NCBI RefSeq assembly: GCF_000332455.1
Contig: NZ_AOGY02000081.1
Coordinates: 1 to 59,406, forward strand
Length of the DNA stretch: 59,406 nucleotides
Direction of reading: 5' to 3'
Source: Leptospira vanthielii serovar Holland str. Waz Holland = ATCC 700522
GTDB taxonomy: Bacteria; Spirochaetota; Leptospiria; Leptospirales; Leptospiraceae
The notes under the pieces are model-generated. The model had not been told where the DNA came from. It did not search any database and saw only the letters and a program-made list of their open reading frames with translations. The position numbers and the translations under genes were made by a program. Shown here piece after piece: positions 27,130-35,001 of this stretch. Position 1 is the first letter of the stretch; every line of letters starts with the position of its first letter.

Positions 27130-27570
27130 ATGAGCAAACTCAACATTCCGCCAAATCAGAGGATCTTCAAAGAAGGGGAACTGAATAATGCGATGTACAT
27201 CATCCTCCAAGGGAACGTTGAGATTTTTTTTACGGTGAACAATAGCCAAACTCGATTGGCATTGATGAAACCAGGAGATTTTTTTGGTGAGATGGCTTTA
27301 TTTAGTTCCAACCCAAGAAGTGCAACTGCTAGAACGATTACAAATTGCGAAGTGGCAGTCATTGAAAGTAAACAACAGTTGGAAAACTTTCTTGTTAAGA
27401 ATCCAAAGTTTGCTGCAAAAATGGTTTCGATTATGGCAGACCGCTTGGCTCGAACAAATGAACTTCTGATCAGTAGTATGGAAAAATCCGTTGCGAAGAA
27501 AATTGAATTCAGCACGGAAGTAGGGAAAGAACATCAAATCGGAATCAGTGATGTCCAGGATGTGGAATGA
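27130..27570 (+). CDS. Single-domain cyclic-nucleotide-binding protein
   Basis: 146 residues, one cNMP-binding (CAP_ED) domain and no HTH. The phosphate-binding cassette is FFGEMALFSSNPRSATA (about 57-73) with the conserved Glu and Arg, so binding of cAMP or cGMP is plausible. The start of the domain is MSKLNIPPNQRIFKEGELNNAMYIILQGNVEI. A coiled C-terminal helix follows. ATG 27130 has AGGAG about ten bases upstream. It may act by protein contact since it has no DNA-binding part; it converges with the HDOD operon. Confidence 0.88.
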   Translation: MSKLNIPPNQRIFKEGELNNAMYIILQGNVEIFFTVNNSQTRLALMKPGDFFGEMALFSSNPRSATARTITNCEVAVIESKQQLENFLVKNPKFAAKMVSIMADRLARTNELLISSMEKSVAKKIEFSTEVGKEHQIGISDVQDVE

Positions 27571-27572
27571 GA

Positions 27573-27824
27573 CTATCCGTAGATGGTAGGTAAGTTTTTT
27601 TTGATTAAGGTGATTTCTGAGATGGGTGCGTAATTTAAAAGATTTTTGATGTTAACCATTTGACCCTCTGCCATCAAAAACTCTTTTAAAATTTCTAACG
27701 TTTCTTCCGGTGGAAGTGAGGATATACTTGGGTATTCGGGATGTCCCACTAAATTAAATTCATCTGCGAGTTTAGGGTCTTCTAATTGTTGGTCTTCGAG
27801 GTTAAGTAATTCTTTCCAGTTCAT
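27573..27824 (-). CDS. Small acidic protein of the HDOD operon, unknown
   Basis: 83 residues, acidic N-terminus (WKELLNLEDQQLEDPKLADEF), no signal peptide or membrane segment, no recognised family. It begins two bases after the stop of the HDOD gene and is therefore probably co-transcribed with it. It ends three bases from the convergent cNMP-binding gene. Confidence 0.55.
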   Translation of the reverse strand: MNWKELLNLEDQQLEDPKLADEFNLVGHPEYPSISSLPPEETLEILKEFLMAEGQMVNIKNLLNYAPISEITLIKKNLPTIYG

Positions 27825-27826
27825 AA

Positions 27827-29092
27827 TTAAGCCAAGAGAGTTTGGTATTCTTCTCTATGTTCCTCGAATTGTAGTTTAAACCTTTCTTGCATATCGCGAA
27901 ATTCCTTTTCTGATGTAATTTCAAAATATTCCAATACTTCAGGTTCCACAGTAGAATAATTTCCTTTACCACGTCCAATATTGGCTAAAATATCTGCAAG
28001 ATAGATGATTTGGCAGAGGATATTGTTTCTAGTTTTGCATTGCCAAGGTTTGTGGTGGTAACGGATGACATCGAGAATTTCCTCCGGGAAATTCCATTTC
28101 TCAGCCATTAAATGCCCAATTTCAGAATGTGTTGTTCCTAAAGTGTATTCTTCTACCCATTCTGAAATTTCATTAGTGTCATCACTTCTAAGAACTCTTA
28201 TCTGATTTACTTGGCTCAGATCTAAGGAAAGAAGAACCATCCTCCCTAAATCGTGGAGTAAAGCCGAAATGATTGCAGGTTCCAACAGTTTTAAATGTTT
28301 TTTTCGGTCTTCTATTAGAAATCTTGCATACATGGAGGTTTTGAATGAATGAGTCCATACTAATACTTGTTTCGCATAGCGAGAGTTAAGTATTTTTTTC
28401 GCACCTAATGTTAAAAAGATAGACTCAAGATTTTTGAGACCAATCCTCTTTACACCTTCAAGCACTGAAATAATTGGAGTATGTGCACCAAATAAGGGAG
28501 AGTTCGCAATTTTTAAGATTTCTGCTGTAATGGCTGGATCTTTCTCCACTTGGGCTGATATTTCATGCCAATCGACATCTTTTTTCTTCGCGATAAGAAT
28601 CAACTTTTGGATTTGTGGAGGAAGGGGAGGAAGGCTACTGACTTCGCGAACTAAAAGATTTTTTATATTGGTTTGATTTTCTTTTGGGATAAGCTGTTTC
28701 GGAATTCGGATGATTACTTCTGTATATTCATCGGTTGTCATCAACTGAAAGAATTGATTAGATATTCCTGAGTTTCTGAGTAAAATATGAATTAATACAA
28801 TTCCAAGTCCGGAACTTTCTTCATTATCAACTGACTCACGATAGGCGTCATTTATATTTTTGTATTTTGTCGAGGCTTGAACACGTTTTAAAATTCTGTT
28901 TTTTTCTTCTGGAAGAATTTTGGCGTTATTTCTGACTCGAAATTCTATATATTCTTCTTTGCAAATTGTACTTAGGGTTATCTTGTAATTAGAGTGATCG
29001 AGTCCTAAAAAAACACGTTTGCGGTTATGGCCAAATTCATCCTTATACATTGGGATTCCTCGGCTGTAATCCTTCTCATCCCATAGGTTCAA
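27827..29092 (-). CDS. HDOD-domain signalling protein (C-terminal part of split gene)
   Basis: 421 residues from a TTG codon, but probably not a natural start. The first about 145 residues look like the rest of a GHKL/anti-sigma-type ATPase domain: a strand pair (NYKITLSTICKEEYIEFRVRNNA) then EESSGLGIVLIHILL, a GLG(I/L) G2-box. An HDOD domain follows (SSLPPLPPQIQKLILIA; VEKDPAITAEILKIANSPLFG; ALLHDLGRMVL; HSEIGHLMAEKWNFPEEILDVIRYHHKP). The N-box helix expected before this is found in the upstream ORF at 29089-29328 in another frame, so a one-base deletion near 29093-29097 is likely. Confidence 0.85.
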   Translation of the reverse strand: MNLWDEKDYSRGIPMYKDEFGHNRKRVFLGLDHSNYKITLSTICKEEYIEFRVRNNAKILPEEKNRILKRVQASTKYKNINDAYRESVDNEESSGLGIVLIHILLRNSGISNQFFQLMTTDEYTEVIIRIPKQLIPKENQTNIKNLLVREVSSLPPLPPQIQKLILIAKKKDVDWHEISAQVEKDPAITAEILKIANSPLFGAHTPIISVLEGVKRIGLKNLESIFLTLGAKKILNSRYAKQVLVWTHSFKTSMYARFLIEDRKKHLKLLEPAIISALLHDLGRMVLLSLDLSQVNQIRVLRSDDTNEISEWVEEYTLGTTHSEIGHLMAEKWNFPEEILDVIRYHHKPWQCKTRNNILCQIIYLADILANIGRGKGNYSTVEPEVLEYFEITSEKEFRDMQERFKLQFEEHREEYQTLLA

Positions 29093-29328
29093 TCCTTGTG
29101 TTTGAAAAAAACACGTTTACCATTGGCTTTACATCCGTTTACTAGTAGTTCACTGAGAATTGTAAAAAGGATTTCATGTAGGAATTCTAAGGAAATACTA
29201 CGAACCACTCTGCCGATCCAAACGTCTAGTTCCGGGCAGTCAATTTCCGAAAAGTGGACATATTCTTTGGAAATCAGTTTTCCGGAAAGAAAGTCCTCCT
29301 GGAAGGTAATGAGTGGGGGAATCGACAT
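29089..29328 (-). CDS. N-terminal fragment of the HATPase-HDOD protein
   Basis: 79 residues, beginning MSIPPLITFQEDFLSGK and ending EILFTILSELLVNGCKANGKRVFF, which is an N-box helix (E..xNgxKA) of GHKL/SpoIIAB-type ATPases without its following G1/G2 boxes. The TGA stop overlaps the TTG of the next ORF. Adding one G at AAGGATTG would fuse the frames as ...KHKGLNLWDEKD. It is either a truncated remnant, a programmed shift, or a sequencing error. Confidence 0.6.
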   Translation of the reverse strand: MSIPPLITFQEDFLSGKLISKEYVHFSEIDCPELDVWIGRVVRSISLEFLHEILFTILSELLVNGCKANGKRVFFKHKD

Positions 29329-29406
29329 GATAAACCTGTTTTGAACCTTGTTTCTCTTTTTGAAAACAGAAAATTTTATTTTGAAATTTGGGTCAGGATT
29401 CCGATA

Positions 29407-29943
29407 ATGAAGACTATGGAACTCTCGAAAAAATCCCTTTTGATTACCTTTGTGTTATTTGTAGCAGTTGTGTCTATTTCTGCTCAGGACACAAAACCAC
29501 AAGTAACCCCCACCGATGTGAACCAAGAGAATCACGATGCAAAAGAGGGACAAGATAAAGAGTTATTCGAATACTATTATAAAACTCGCCCTGAAAATTT
29601 ACCACCTAATAAAGCAAAACTAGAATATAACCTGATTAAGACGCTTAAAAAAGAAATAATGAGTCGTGACTATTCTAAAGAGTCTGTGGAAGCTATCAAA
29701 AAAATTGACGCAACCAACGTTCAATATGAGAGAGTGTATCGAGAGAGTAAATGGCTTCGTGGTTTTATGACGCAAAACACTCACCTGAATTATTTAGAAT
29801 TTATGTATGTAGTAAAACACGATAAATATATGTGTTTTGTAAGTTTTGATGTTAATCCAGAGACTTATTTACAACAATCTCGTCAATCTCATTTGGTTTT
29901 TGCTGCGAAGGATAAGTTCGAGATAGTAATCCCAAAACCCTAA
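29407..29943 (+). CDS. Exported protein, unknown
   Basis: 178 residues from ATG 29407; the frame is open from 29254, but that upstream part lies over the HDOD fragment's start and carries no export signal. The signal peptide is KKSLLITFVLFVAVVSISAQ. The mature part is acidic then helical (ELFEYYYKTRPENLPPNKAKLEYNLIKTLKKEIMSRD) with a single Cys near the end. No family recognised. Its last 92 bases overlap the convergent 29852-30400 gene. Confidence 0.6.
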   Translation: MKTMELSKKSLLITFVLFVAVVSISAQDTKPQVTPTDVNQENHDAKEGQDKELFEYYYKTRPENLPPNKAKLEYNLIKTLKKEIMSRDYSKESVEAIKKIDATNVQYERVYRESKWLRGFMTQNTHLNYLEFMYVVKHDKYMCFVSFDVNPETYLQQSRQSHLVFAAKDKFEIVIPKP

Positions 29944-30400
29944 CTATTAAAGTAACACCAACTAATACGAGTAAATAGATAAAACCATATTGAAAGTATC
30001 TTTCTAAGTTTTCCAAGAGGGGGAGCGATTCTTCATTCCCCCGTATTCGCGAAATTGCTGTTTGTTTCCCAAAAATTCTGATTTCTCTTTTATAAACCTC
30101 GATCGTGTCACCTAACCGCAGTTTTTTGTAAATGGAGTAGGGGATCCTTTCCGTAATTTCATAGAGAGAACCACTGCTGAGCCCGAAACTGTAATGGCAT
30201 TGGTAAGCAATTGGGAATTGATTTTTTACACGCGAGAGTTCCTGAACAATCGCAAAACTTCTGTTCTTTTCCTCGTTTAACGTTGTAGTTTCTAATTTTA
30301 AGTATTTGTTCTCGAAATGAACGAGAGAATAGAATAGGGAAATGACAATAAAAGATACAAAGACCGAATTGGCGATCCAAACGGATACTCGTGGAGACAT
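29852..30400 (-). CDS. Two-helix membrane protein, DUF3592-like
   Basis: 182 residues with a membrane helix at each end (SVFVSFIVISLFYSLVHF; YGFIYLLVLVGVTLIVRVLGLL) flanking an extracytoplasmic beta-rich domain (AYQCHYSFGLSSGSLYEITERIPYSIYKKLRLGDTIEVYKR). This layout matches DUF3592-type proteins. ATG 30400 abuts the stop of the NAD kinase-STAS gene, so it is the second gene of that operon. Function unknown. Confidence 0.6.
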   Translation of the reverse strand: MSPRVSVWIANSVFVSFIVISLFYSLVHFENKYLKLETTTLNEEKNRSFAIVQELSRVKNQFPIAYQCHYSFGLSSGSLYEITERIPYSIYKKLRLGDTIEVYKREIRIFGKQTAISRIRGNEESLPLLENLERYFQYGFIYLLVLVGVTLIVRVLGLLSRTYPSQQKPNEIDEIVVNKSLD

Positions 30401-31678
30401 CTAGGACTTAGATGGCTCCTCAAAGGATTTTAATGCTTCTTCACGATCTGCATAGAATTGAAAAGCATTAGAAAGACCAAGCAGATGAAACACTTGCAAG
30501 ATGGAGCTGGTCACTCCGACGAGCGCCATTTCTTTATTTCTTTTTTGTAAGTTCATTTTAACATCCAAAATCATTCGAATCCCAAGACTAGAGATGTATC
30601 GAAGTTCTGAAAAATCCAAAATGAGATGTTTTCTGTCGGTTCCGACCATTTCGTCTAGGATCGTTTGTGTAATGCGGTCCAGTGGGCCTGATTCCATACG
30701 ACCTTTGATTTGGACGATGACAGTTCCATTGATGCGTTTCTGCTCTATTTCGTATGGTAAGTCTTGCATGAATTCCCCTCTCTTTAGCGGAACAATTACA
30801 AATAATTTCTCCGGCGATAACCGAATCGTCGCCTTTGCGTAAGGTGGGAACGGGTAGTGCCTCTCCGTAAGAGAATCAACTGCGAGTCCACCATTCATTT
30901 CGGAAATAACTTCCACTTGATCTAAGGCCCTAAAATCTGCCAAGGAAAACTCTGTTTCTCGAGACTTCACTCGTATTTCTCGGGAATAAACATGAAAAAA
31001 AGGTTCGTGCTTTGAAAATGGTGGGAATTTCTTTGGAAAACAAGAACTAATCCAACCTGTGGATCCTGCACCTGTATAAACTAGTAGTCCGGAACATTTT
31101 TGTTCTTCTTTTTTGCCTTGGTAAGAAATCCAAAACCGTGAGGTGAGATCGGGGCTGTTATTCCGTATAGAAAGTTCGCAAATGGCAGGTACAGTTTTGA
31201 GTTTTGTTCCATTGGGATATTGAATTTCGGTATCAAGTAAGGACCATGACTCCACCTGAGCTTGTGCGAAGTTGTTTTGGACGGCATCTTTTAATTCATC
31301 TGCAGTAAAACCGAGAAGCGCTCCTACAGAGGAATCAGGATCGGAATTACACCCTATTAGATGGGTATTTCCAGCTAAATGAGCCACATAAGTGAAATGG
31401 TTATCACCACCATGAGCTACAATCAAATCGTATTTTGCCCCACCTTCGGGATCAAAATTTTCCCGAAAAACAAAGTCGGCCTTTGGAAACACTTGAGATT
31501 TTAGAAATTTGCGTGACTCCAATTGTCTTTCATGGGATTCAAAAGTCCTTTCAAAGACTTCTGGATTTTGGCGTGCGACTTCTTTATAGGCCTGAACGGA
31601 GCCGTAAGTTTCCAAATCCAATTCGTATTTGGTACGTTTAAATACCACTACGACCTTTTTATACTTGGTTGAAGTCAT
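30401..31678 (-). CDS. NAD kinase-like domain fused to STAS domain
   Basis: 425 residues. The N-terminal 300 are an NAD(+)/NADH-kinase fold: IVAHGGDNHFTYVAHL (GGDN at 90-93, canonical GGDG), LIGCNSDPDSSVGALLGF, and LLVYTGAGSTGW in place of TPTGSTAY. The NE motif is altered (PAICELSI). Residues about 310-420 are a STAS domain: VIVQIKGRME, HLILDFSELRYISSLGIRMILDV with the conserved SSxG of anti-sigma antagonists, and VFHLLGLSNAFQFY. A kinase for NAD tied to a partner-switching domain is unusual. No membrane segment. Catalytic competence is uncertain because of the altered motifs. Confidence 0.82.
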   Translation of the reverse strand: MTSTKYKKVVVVFKRTKYELDLETYGSVQAYKEVARQNPEVFERTFESHERQLESRKFLKSQVFPKADFVFRENFDPEGGAKYDLIVAHGGDNHFTYVAHLAGNTHLIGCNSDPDSSVGALLGFTADELKDAVQNNFAQAQVESWSLLDTEIQYPNGTKLKTVPAICELSIRNNSPDLTSRFWISYQGKKEEQKCSGLLVYTGAGSTGWISSCFPKKFPPFSKHEPFFHVYSREIRVKSRETEFSLADFRALDQVEVISEMNGGLAVDSLTERHYPFPPYAKATIRLSPEKLFVIVPLKRGEFMQDLPYEIEQKRINGTVIVQIKGRMESGPLDRITQTILDEMVGTDRKHLILDFSELRYISSLGIRMILDVKMNLQKRNKEMALVGVTSSILQVFHLLGLSNAFQFYADREEALKSFEEPSKS

Positions 31679-31788
31679 GAGTTTTGGAAGAAATTCCTAT
31701 TTTCATTAGGGAAATAAAGGTTTTTTTACAAAAACTTTGTTTTTCTTAGGAAATTTGCAGAAAAATTGTATCCAAAATCAATTTAGTC

Positions 31789-31816
31789 TTGTACCAAATC
31801 ATGTAGTTTTATAAAT
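31789..31816 (+). promoter_or_regulatory. Candidate sigma70 promoter of the HU-like gene
   Basis: TTGTAC at 31789-31794 and TATAAA/ATAAAT at 31810-31816 with a 15-16 base spacer, in the AT-rich 177-base gap upstream of the HU gene. AGAGGA at 31840-31845 then serves the ATG at 31856. Prediction by eye only. Confidence 0.4.
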
Positions 31817-31855
31817 AATGTGTAACCGTTAAATGGTTTAGAGGAAAATCAAAGT

Positions 31856-32161
31856 ATGGCAACAACTCCTACCCCAATGAAGAAGTCCGAAATGCTCAGC
31901 GAACTAGCTGAAATAACTGGTATGACCAAAAAGAGCGTAGCCGCGTTCTTAGACTCCTTTGTTGATCTCGCTTATAAAGAAACCAAGAAAAACGGTGCAT
32001 TTATCATTCCAGGTTTAGGAAAACTTGTTAAACGCAATCGTCCAAAACGTAAAGGAAGAAACCCTGCAACTGGTGAAGCAATTGTAATTCCTGCTAAAGT
32101 AGTTGTTAAATTCACACTTTCTAAAACTTGCAAAGATGCAGTTGTGCCTCCTAAAAAATAA
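31856..32161 (+). CDS. HU/IHF-family DNA-binding protein
   Basis: 101 residues, the bacterial histone-like fold: MKKSEMLSELAEITGMTKKSVAAFLDSFVDLAYKET helices, then a beta-arm region GAFIIPGLGKLVKRNRPKRKGRNPATGEAIVIPAK with the RxxRxGRNPxTG DNA-intercalating arm motif and VVKFTLSKTCKD. It probably binds and bends DNA as a dimer. Own promoter and a terminator-like hairpin follow, so it is likely monocistronic and well expressed. Confidence 0.93.
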   Translation: MATTPTPMKKSEMLSELAEITGMTKKSVAAFLDSFVDLAYKETKKNGAFIIPGLGKLVKRNRPKRKGRNPATGEAIVIPAKVVVKFTLSKTCKDAVVPPKK

Positions 32162-32174
32162 TTTAGTTTGTGAA

Positions 32175-32202
32175 CCCAGGAGGATGTCCCCCTGGGCATT
32201 TT
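32175..32202 (+). terminator. Rho-independent terminator of the HU gene
   Basis: Stem 32175-32183 (cccaggagg) pairs with 32188-32196 (ccccctggg) with one A-C mismatch and a four-base loop (atgt), followed by a short cattttat tract. It starts 14 bases after the HU stop. The T-run is short, so termination may be partial, allowing read-through into the next gene. Confidence 0.55.
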
Positions 32203-32655
32203 ATGGATAAAAAACCTTATCCTTTTTTACCTTTTGAAGATTCTCTCGTAGGAGAGAAAATTCTCCTCGTTTGGCAAGAAAGCCATCATTCTGAAAAAAA
32301 TCTCAAAGACCATTTATTAAAAGCCCTGGAGCTAACAGAAAACCAATTGGTTTTTACTCCGAACGCCATTAAACAAAAGTTAATGGTATCTTACCCCACT
32401 GAAATTCGTAGTTTCATCGAAAAAAAAGAGTTTTCTAAGATCACCAATCTGCTGTTACAGATCGCTAAAGGGAAATCTGAGTTATTTCCCACACCAGCAC
32501 TCGACATAACATTTGAATTAATAGAATGGATTTTAACAGGGTTTGATATAGATGATGTACTAGTGGACACCTTATCCGCATTATTCGGGACGTCTCTAAC
32601 CAATGAATTTGTGGATCAAGTCAGAGCTGAATACATCAAAGAACTCCGCGGGTGA
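32203..32655 (+). CDS. Hypothetical cytoplasmic protein
   Basis: 150 residues from ATG 32203 (MDKKPYPFLPFEDSLV). A GTG at 32170 would add eleven residues (NPGGCPPGHF) that simply translate the terminator hairpin, so I reject it. The protein is mixed charged, with an amphipathic C-terminal half (LDITFELIEWILTGFDIDDVLVDTLSALFG). No family recognised. It ends about 90 bases before the AGPS-like gene. Confidence 0.55.
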   Translation: MDKKPYPFLPFEDSLVGEKILLVWQESHHSEKNLKDHLLKALELTENQLVFTPNAIKQKLMVSYPTEIRSFIEKKEFSKITNLLLQIAKGKSELFPTPALDITFELIEWILTGFDIDDVLVDTLSALFGTSLTNEFVDQVRAEYIKELRG

Positions 32656-32694
32656 GAAAATTTTTGCCTAAGGTTTTATTTTAATTGTCAAACA

Positions 32695-32709
32695 TTGAAC
32701 TTGGTTCAA
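32695..32709. promoter_or_regulatory. Candidate operator for the TetR-type regulator of the glycerolipid operon
   Basis: Perfect palindrome with arms ttgaac (32695-32700) and gttcaa (32704-32709) around ttg, 35 bases before the ATG at 32744. The operon's second gene encodes a TetR regulator, and such regulators usually bind a 15-20 bp palindrome next to their own promoter. TetR binding is inference. Confidence 0.45.
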
Positions 32710-32743
32710 ATTCTGGAACAAATAAGGACTTTTGGGTACAAAT

Positions 32744-34360
32744 ATGCAAACTCGTACGATTTATAAATGGGGATCTCCCGACGTAGAAGAAAAATTACCG
32801 GAACACACATTAAAATTTCTAGAAAAACAGTTCCCCGTAGATAAAGAGTTCAAAGCATCACTTCCCAAAGGAGAGCTCCCGCTTAATTCATTAAAAAAGT
32901 CTAAAATTTCCCAAACAACGCTCACAAAGTTAAAACAAATTGTTGGTAAAGACTATGTTTCGTTAGACGATACATCACGAGCAAGACATTCGATAGGAAA
33001 GTTCTACACTGAAATATATAAAGCAAGATTTGGTGAAGTATCTGATGTTGTGGATGTAGTTGTTTCACCAAAAAATGAACAGGAAGTGATTGAAATTATC
33101 GCAGTAGCGAATGCGGGTAAAATTCCTGTCATTCCTTATGGAGCCGGATCCACAGTCACCAAAGCTTTGCAAGCTCCCAAAGGTGGTATCTCTTTAGATT
33201 TATCTCGCCTCAATCGTATCATTGAGTTCAATGCCATTGATTCTACTGTGACGGTAGAGGCAGGGGTTTATGGTCCTGTTTTGGAAAAACATTTGAATGA
33301 CCGCGGTTATACTTGTGGTCACTTTCCTCAATCATTCGAATTTTCTACTGTTGGTGGTTGGATTGCCGCAAAAGGTGCCGGTCAAGCCTCCACAGGTTAT
33401 GGGAAAATAGAAGATATACTTCTTAGCCTAACGGCGATTACTCCGTCAGGAAAATTTGAATCCAAAGCCTATCCTGCAGCATCCATTGGTCCAGATTTAT
33501 TTCGATTGTTTCTTGGAACTGAAGGGAGTTTTGGAGTCATCACTAAGGCAACATTAAAGATACGCAAATACCATCCAGAAAATTCAGCCAAAGGTTCTTT
33601 TATATTTAAAAACTTTGAAAAGGCTGTGGAAACAATGAGAGATGTGATGCAAGCCGGTTTTGGAAAACCTCATTTCTTTCGTATCCAAGACCCGGAAGAA
33701 ACAGACATTTCTTTCCAGATGAGTGGACTCCATGGTGGAAAAGAAGATTTGTTTCTAAGATTCATTGGTTACAAACCAATGGAAAGATCCCTCATGCACA
33801 TTATTGTGGATGGTGATCCGGCATACGCAAAAGAAGTATTAAAAAAGATTAAAAAAATTGCGAAACGAAATGGTGGTTTTTCGACCGGAGAATCACCGGT
33901 GAATAAATGGTTACACCAAAGGTATTCCAGTGCTTATCTTAGAGATTATCTTATGGACGAAGGGATTCGAATTGATACCTTAGAGACGGCTGTTAGTTGG
34001 TCCAATCTGCATGAGTTGTGGGAAAAAACTCGTGCTTATATCAAAAGCCATGAAAACACATCTTGTATGGTTCATATCTCTCACGCTTATGAAAATGGAG
34101 CCAATTTGTATTTCATATTCTTAAGTCCTATGGGCAAAAAAAATGAAGTCACTGACTTTGTAAAGTTCCACAAGGGAATCATTGACAGCATCCATAAACA
34201 TGGGGGCTCTTTGTCTCACCACCATGGTATTGGTCGGATGTTATCTCCATGGATGGAACAGGAAGTAGGGAAAGAGGGGCTTAGAATTTTATCTTCTGTA
34301 AAGAAAACATTTGATCCTAAGGGAATCATGAATCCAGGCGGATTGTTAGGACTTAAATAA
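32744..34360 (+). CDS. Alkylglycerone-phosphate-synthase-like FAD-binding enzyme
   Basis: 538 residues from ATG 32744 (TTG 32732 would add four). A PCMH-type FAD domain (SDVVDVVVSPKNEQEVIEIIAVANAGKIPVIPYGAGSTV) is followed by a cap domain ending in GGSLSHHHGIGRMLSPWMEQEVG, the His-rich signature of AGPS and related oxidoreductases. AGPS exchanges the acyl group of acyl-DHAP for a fatty alcohol, the first ether-bond step of ether lipids. Start TWAYKWGxxxxE-like (RTIYKWGSPDVEEKLP) also matches AGPS. Context with lipid kinase and GlpD supports a glycerolipid role. Its stop overlaps the TetR gene by one base. Confidence 0.82.
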   Translation: MQTRTIYKWGSPDVEEKLPEHTLKFLEKQFPVDKEFKASLPKGELPLNSLKKSKISQTTLTKLKQIVGKDYVSLDDTSRARHSIGKFYTEIYKARFGEVSDVVDVVVSPKNEQEVIEIIAVANAGKIPVIPYGAGSTVTKALQAPKGGISLDLSRLNRIIEFNAIDSTVTVEAGVYGPVLEKHLNDRGYTCGHFPQSFEFSTVGGWIAAKGAGQASTGYGKIEDILLSLTAITPSGKFESKAYPAASIGPDLFRLFLGTEGSFGVITKATLKIRKYHPENSAKGSFIFKNFEKAVETMRDVMQAGFGKPHFFRIQDPEETDISFQMSGLHGGKEDLFLRFIGYKPMERSLMHIIVDGDPAYAKEVLKKIKKIAKRNGGFSTGESPVNKWLHQRYSSAYLRDYLMDEGIRIDTLETAVSWSNLHELWEKTRAYIKSHENTSCMVHISHAYENGANLYFIFLSPMGKKNEVTDFVKFHKGIIDSIHKHGGSLSHHHGIGRMLSPWMEQEVGKEGLRILSSVKKTFDPKGIMNPGGLLGLK

Positions 34361-35001
34361 TGGGTGTTTCTGAAAGGAAAAAAAGAGAATTTGCGCAAAG
34401 AGAAACTGATATTCTCCATTGTGCCATTGAACTCTTTAGAATCAAACATCCTTCCCTTGTAAAGATGGATGATATTGCAAAACAATTGGAGATAGGTCGG
34501 GGAACGATCTATCTCCATTTTAAGAGTAAAGATGATTTGATGGCTCGCATTTCCTACGAGGACTATGTACGGCTCCGTGTGCGTTTGGAGAAAGCCTTTG
34601 AAGCACAAACTGCAATTGAAATGTCAAGGAAAGCAATCAGGGCTTATATTGATCATTGTTTAGGGGATCGCCATATGTATCTTGTTGCAAAACAATGCGG
34701 AGTCAATTTAAACATTGATAATGTTTCCGATGACTTGCGGAAACTTCTAACAGAGGAAAGGACAAATCGTTTAACACTTTTAGAAAAAATTTATAAACAA
34801 GCAAAACAAGAAAACCTAATCAATACTAGGGGAACGTATCCAAACGTTGCCGTTGCCTGGGGTATGATCCGTGGTGCGGTAGAAGTGATATTAGATGGGC
34901 ATTTCCAAAACGAAATTAAAAGTGAAAAAGCCTATCTCGAAACGATTGAACATGTATTATTCTATGGATTATTTTCTGGTGGTAACAAAGGAGAGACTTG
35001 A
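34360..35001 (+). CDS. TetR/AcrR-family transcriptional regulator
   Basis: 213 residues with an N-terminal TetR HTH: ILHCAIELFRIKHPSLVKMDDIAKQLEIGRGTIYLHFKSKDDLMARI. The C-terminal ligand-binding half is helical and has AVAWGMIRGAVEVILDGHF. Co-transcribed between the AGPS-like and lipid-kinase genes, so it probably controls this operon, perhaps in response to an acyl or lipid ligand. The palindrome at 32695-32709 is the best operator candidate. Confidence 0.9.
   Translation: MGVSERKKREFAQRETDILHCAIELFRIKHPSLVKMDDIAKQLEIGRGTIYLHFKSKDDLMARISYEDYVRLRVRLEKAFEAQTAIEMSRKAIRAYIDHCLGDRHMYLVAKQCGVNLNIDNVSDDLRKLLTEERTNRLTLLEKIYKQAKQENLINTRGTYPNVAVAWGMIRGAVEVILDGHFQNEIKSEKAYLETIEHVLFYGLFSGGNKGET

Noticed and set aside
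29254..29406. Upstream extension of the exported protein at 29407
   Set aside because: No signal peptide there, and the region is the start of the minus-strand HDOD fragment.
32170..32202. GTG start for the 32203 gene
   Set aside because: The extra residues are the translation of the HU terminator hairpin.
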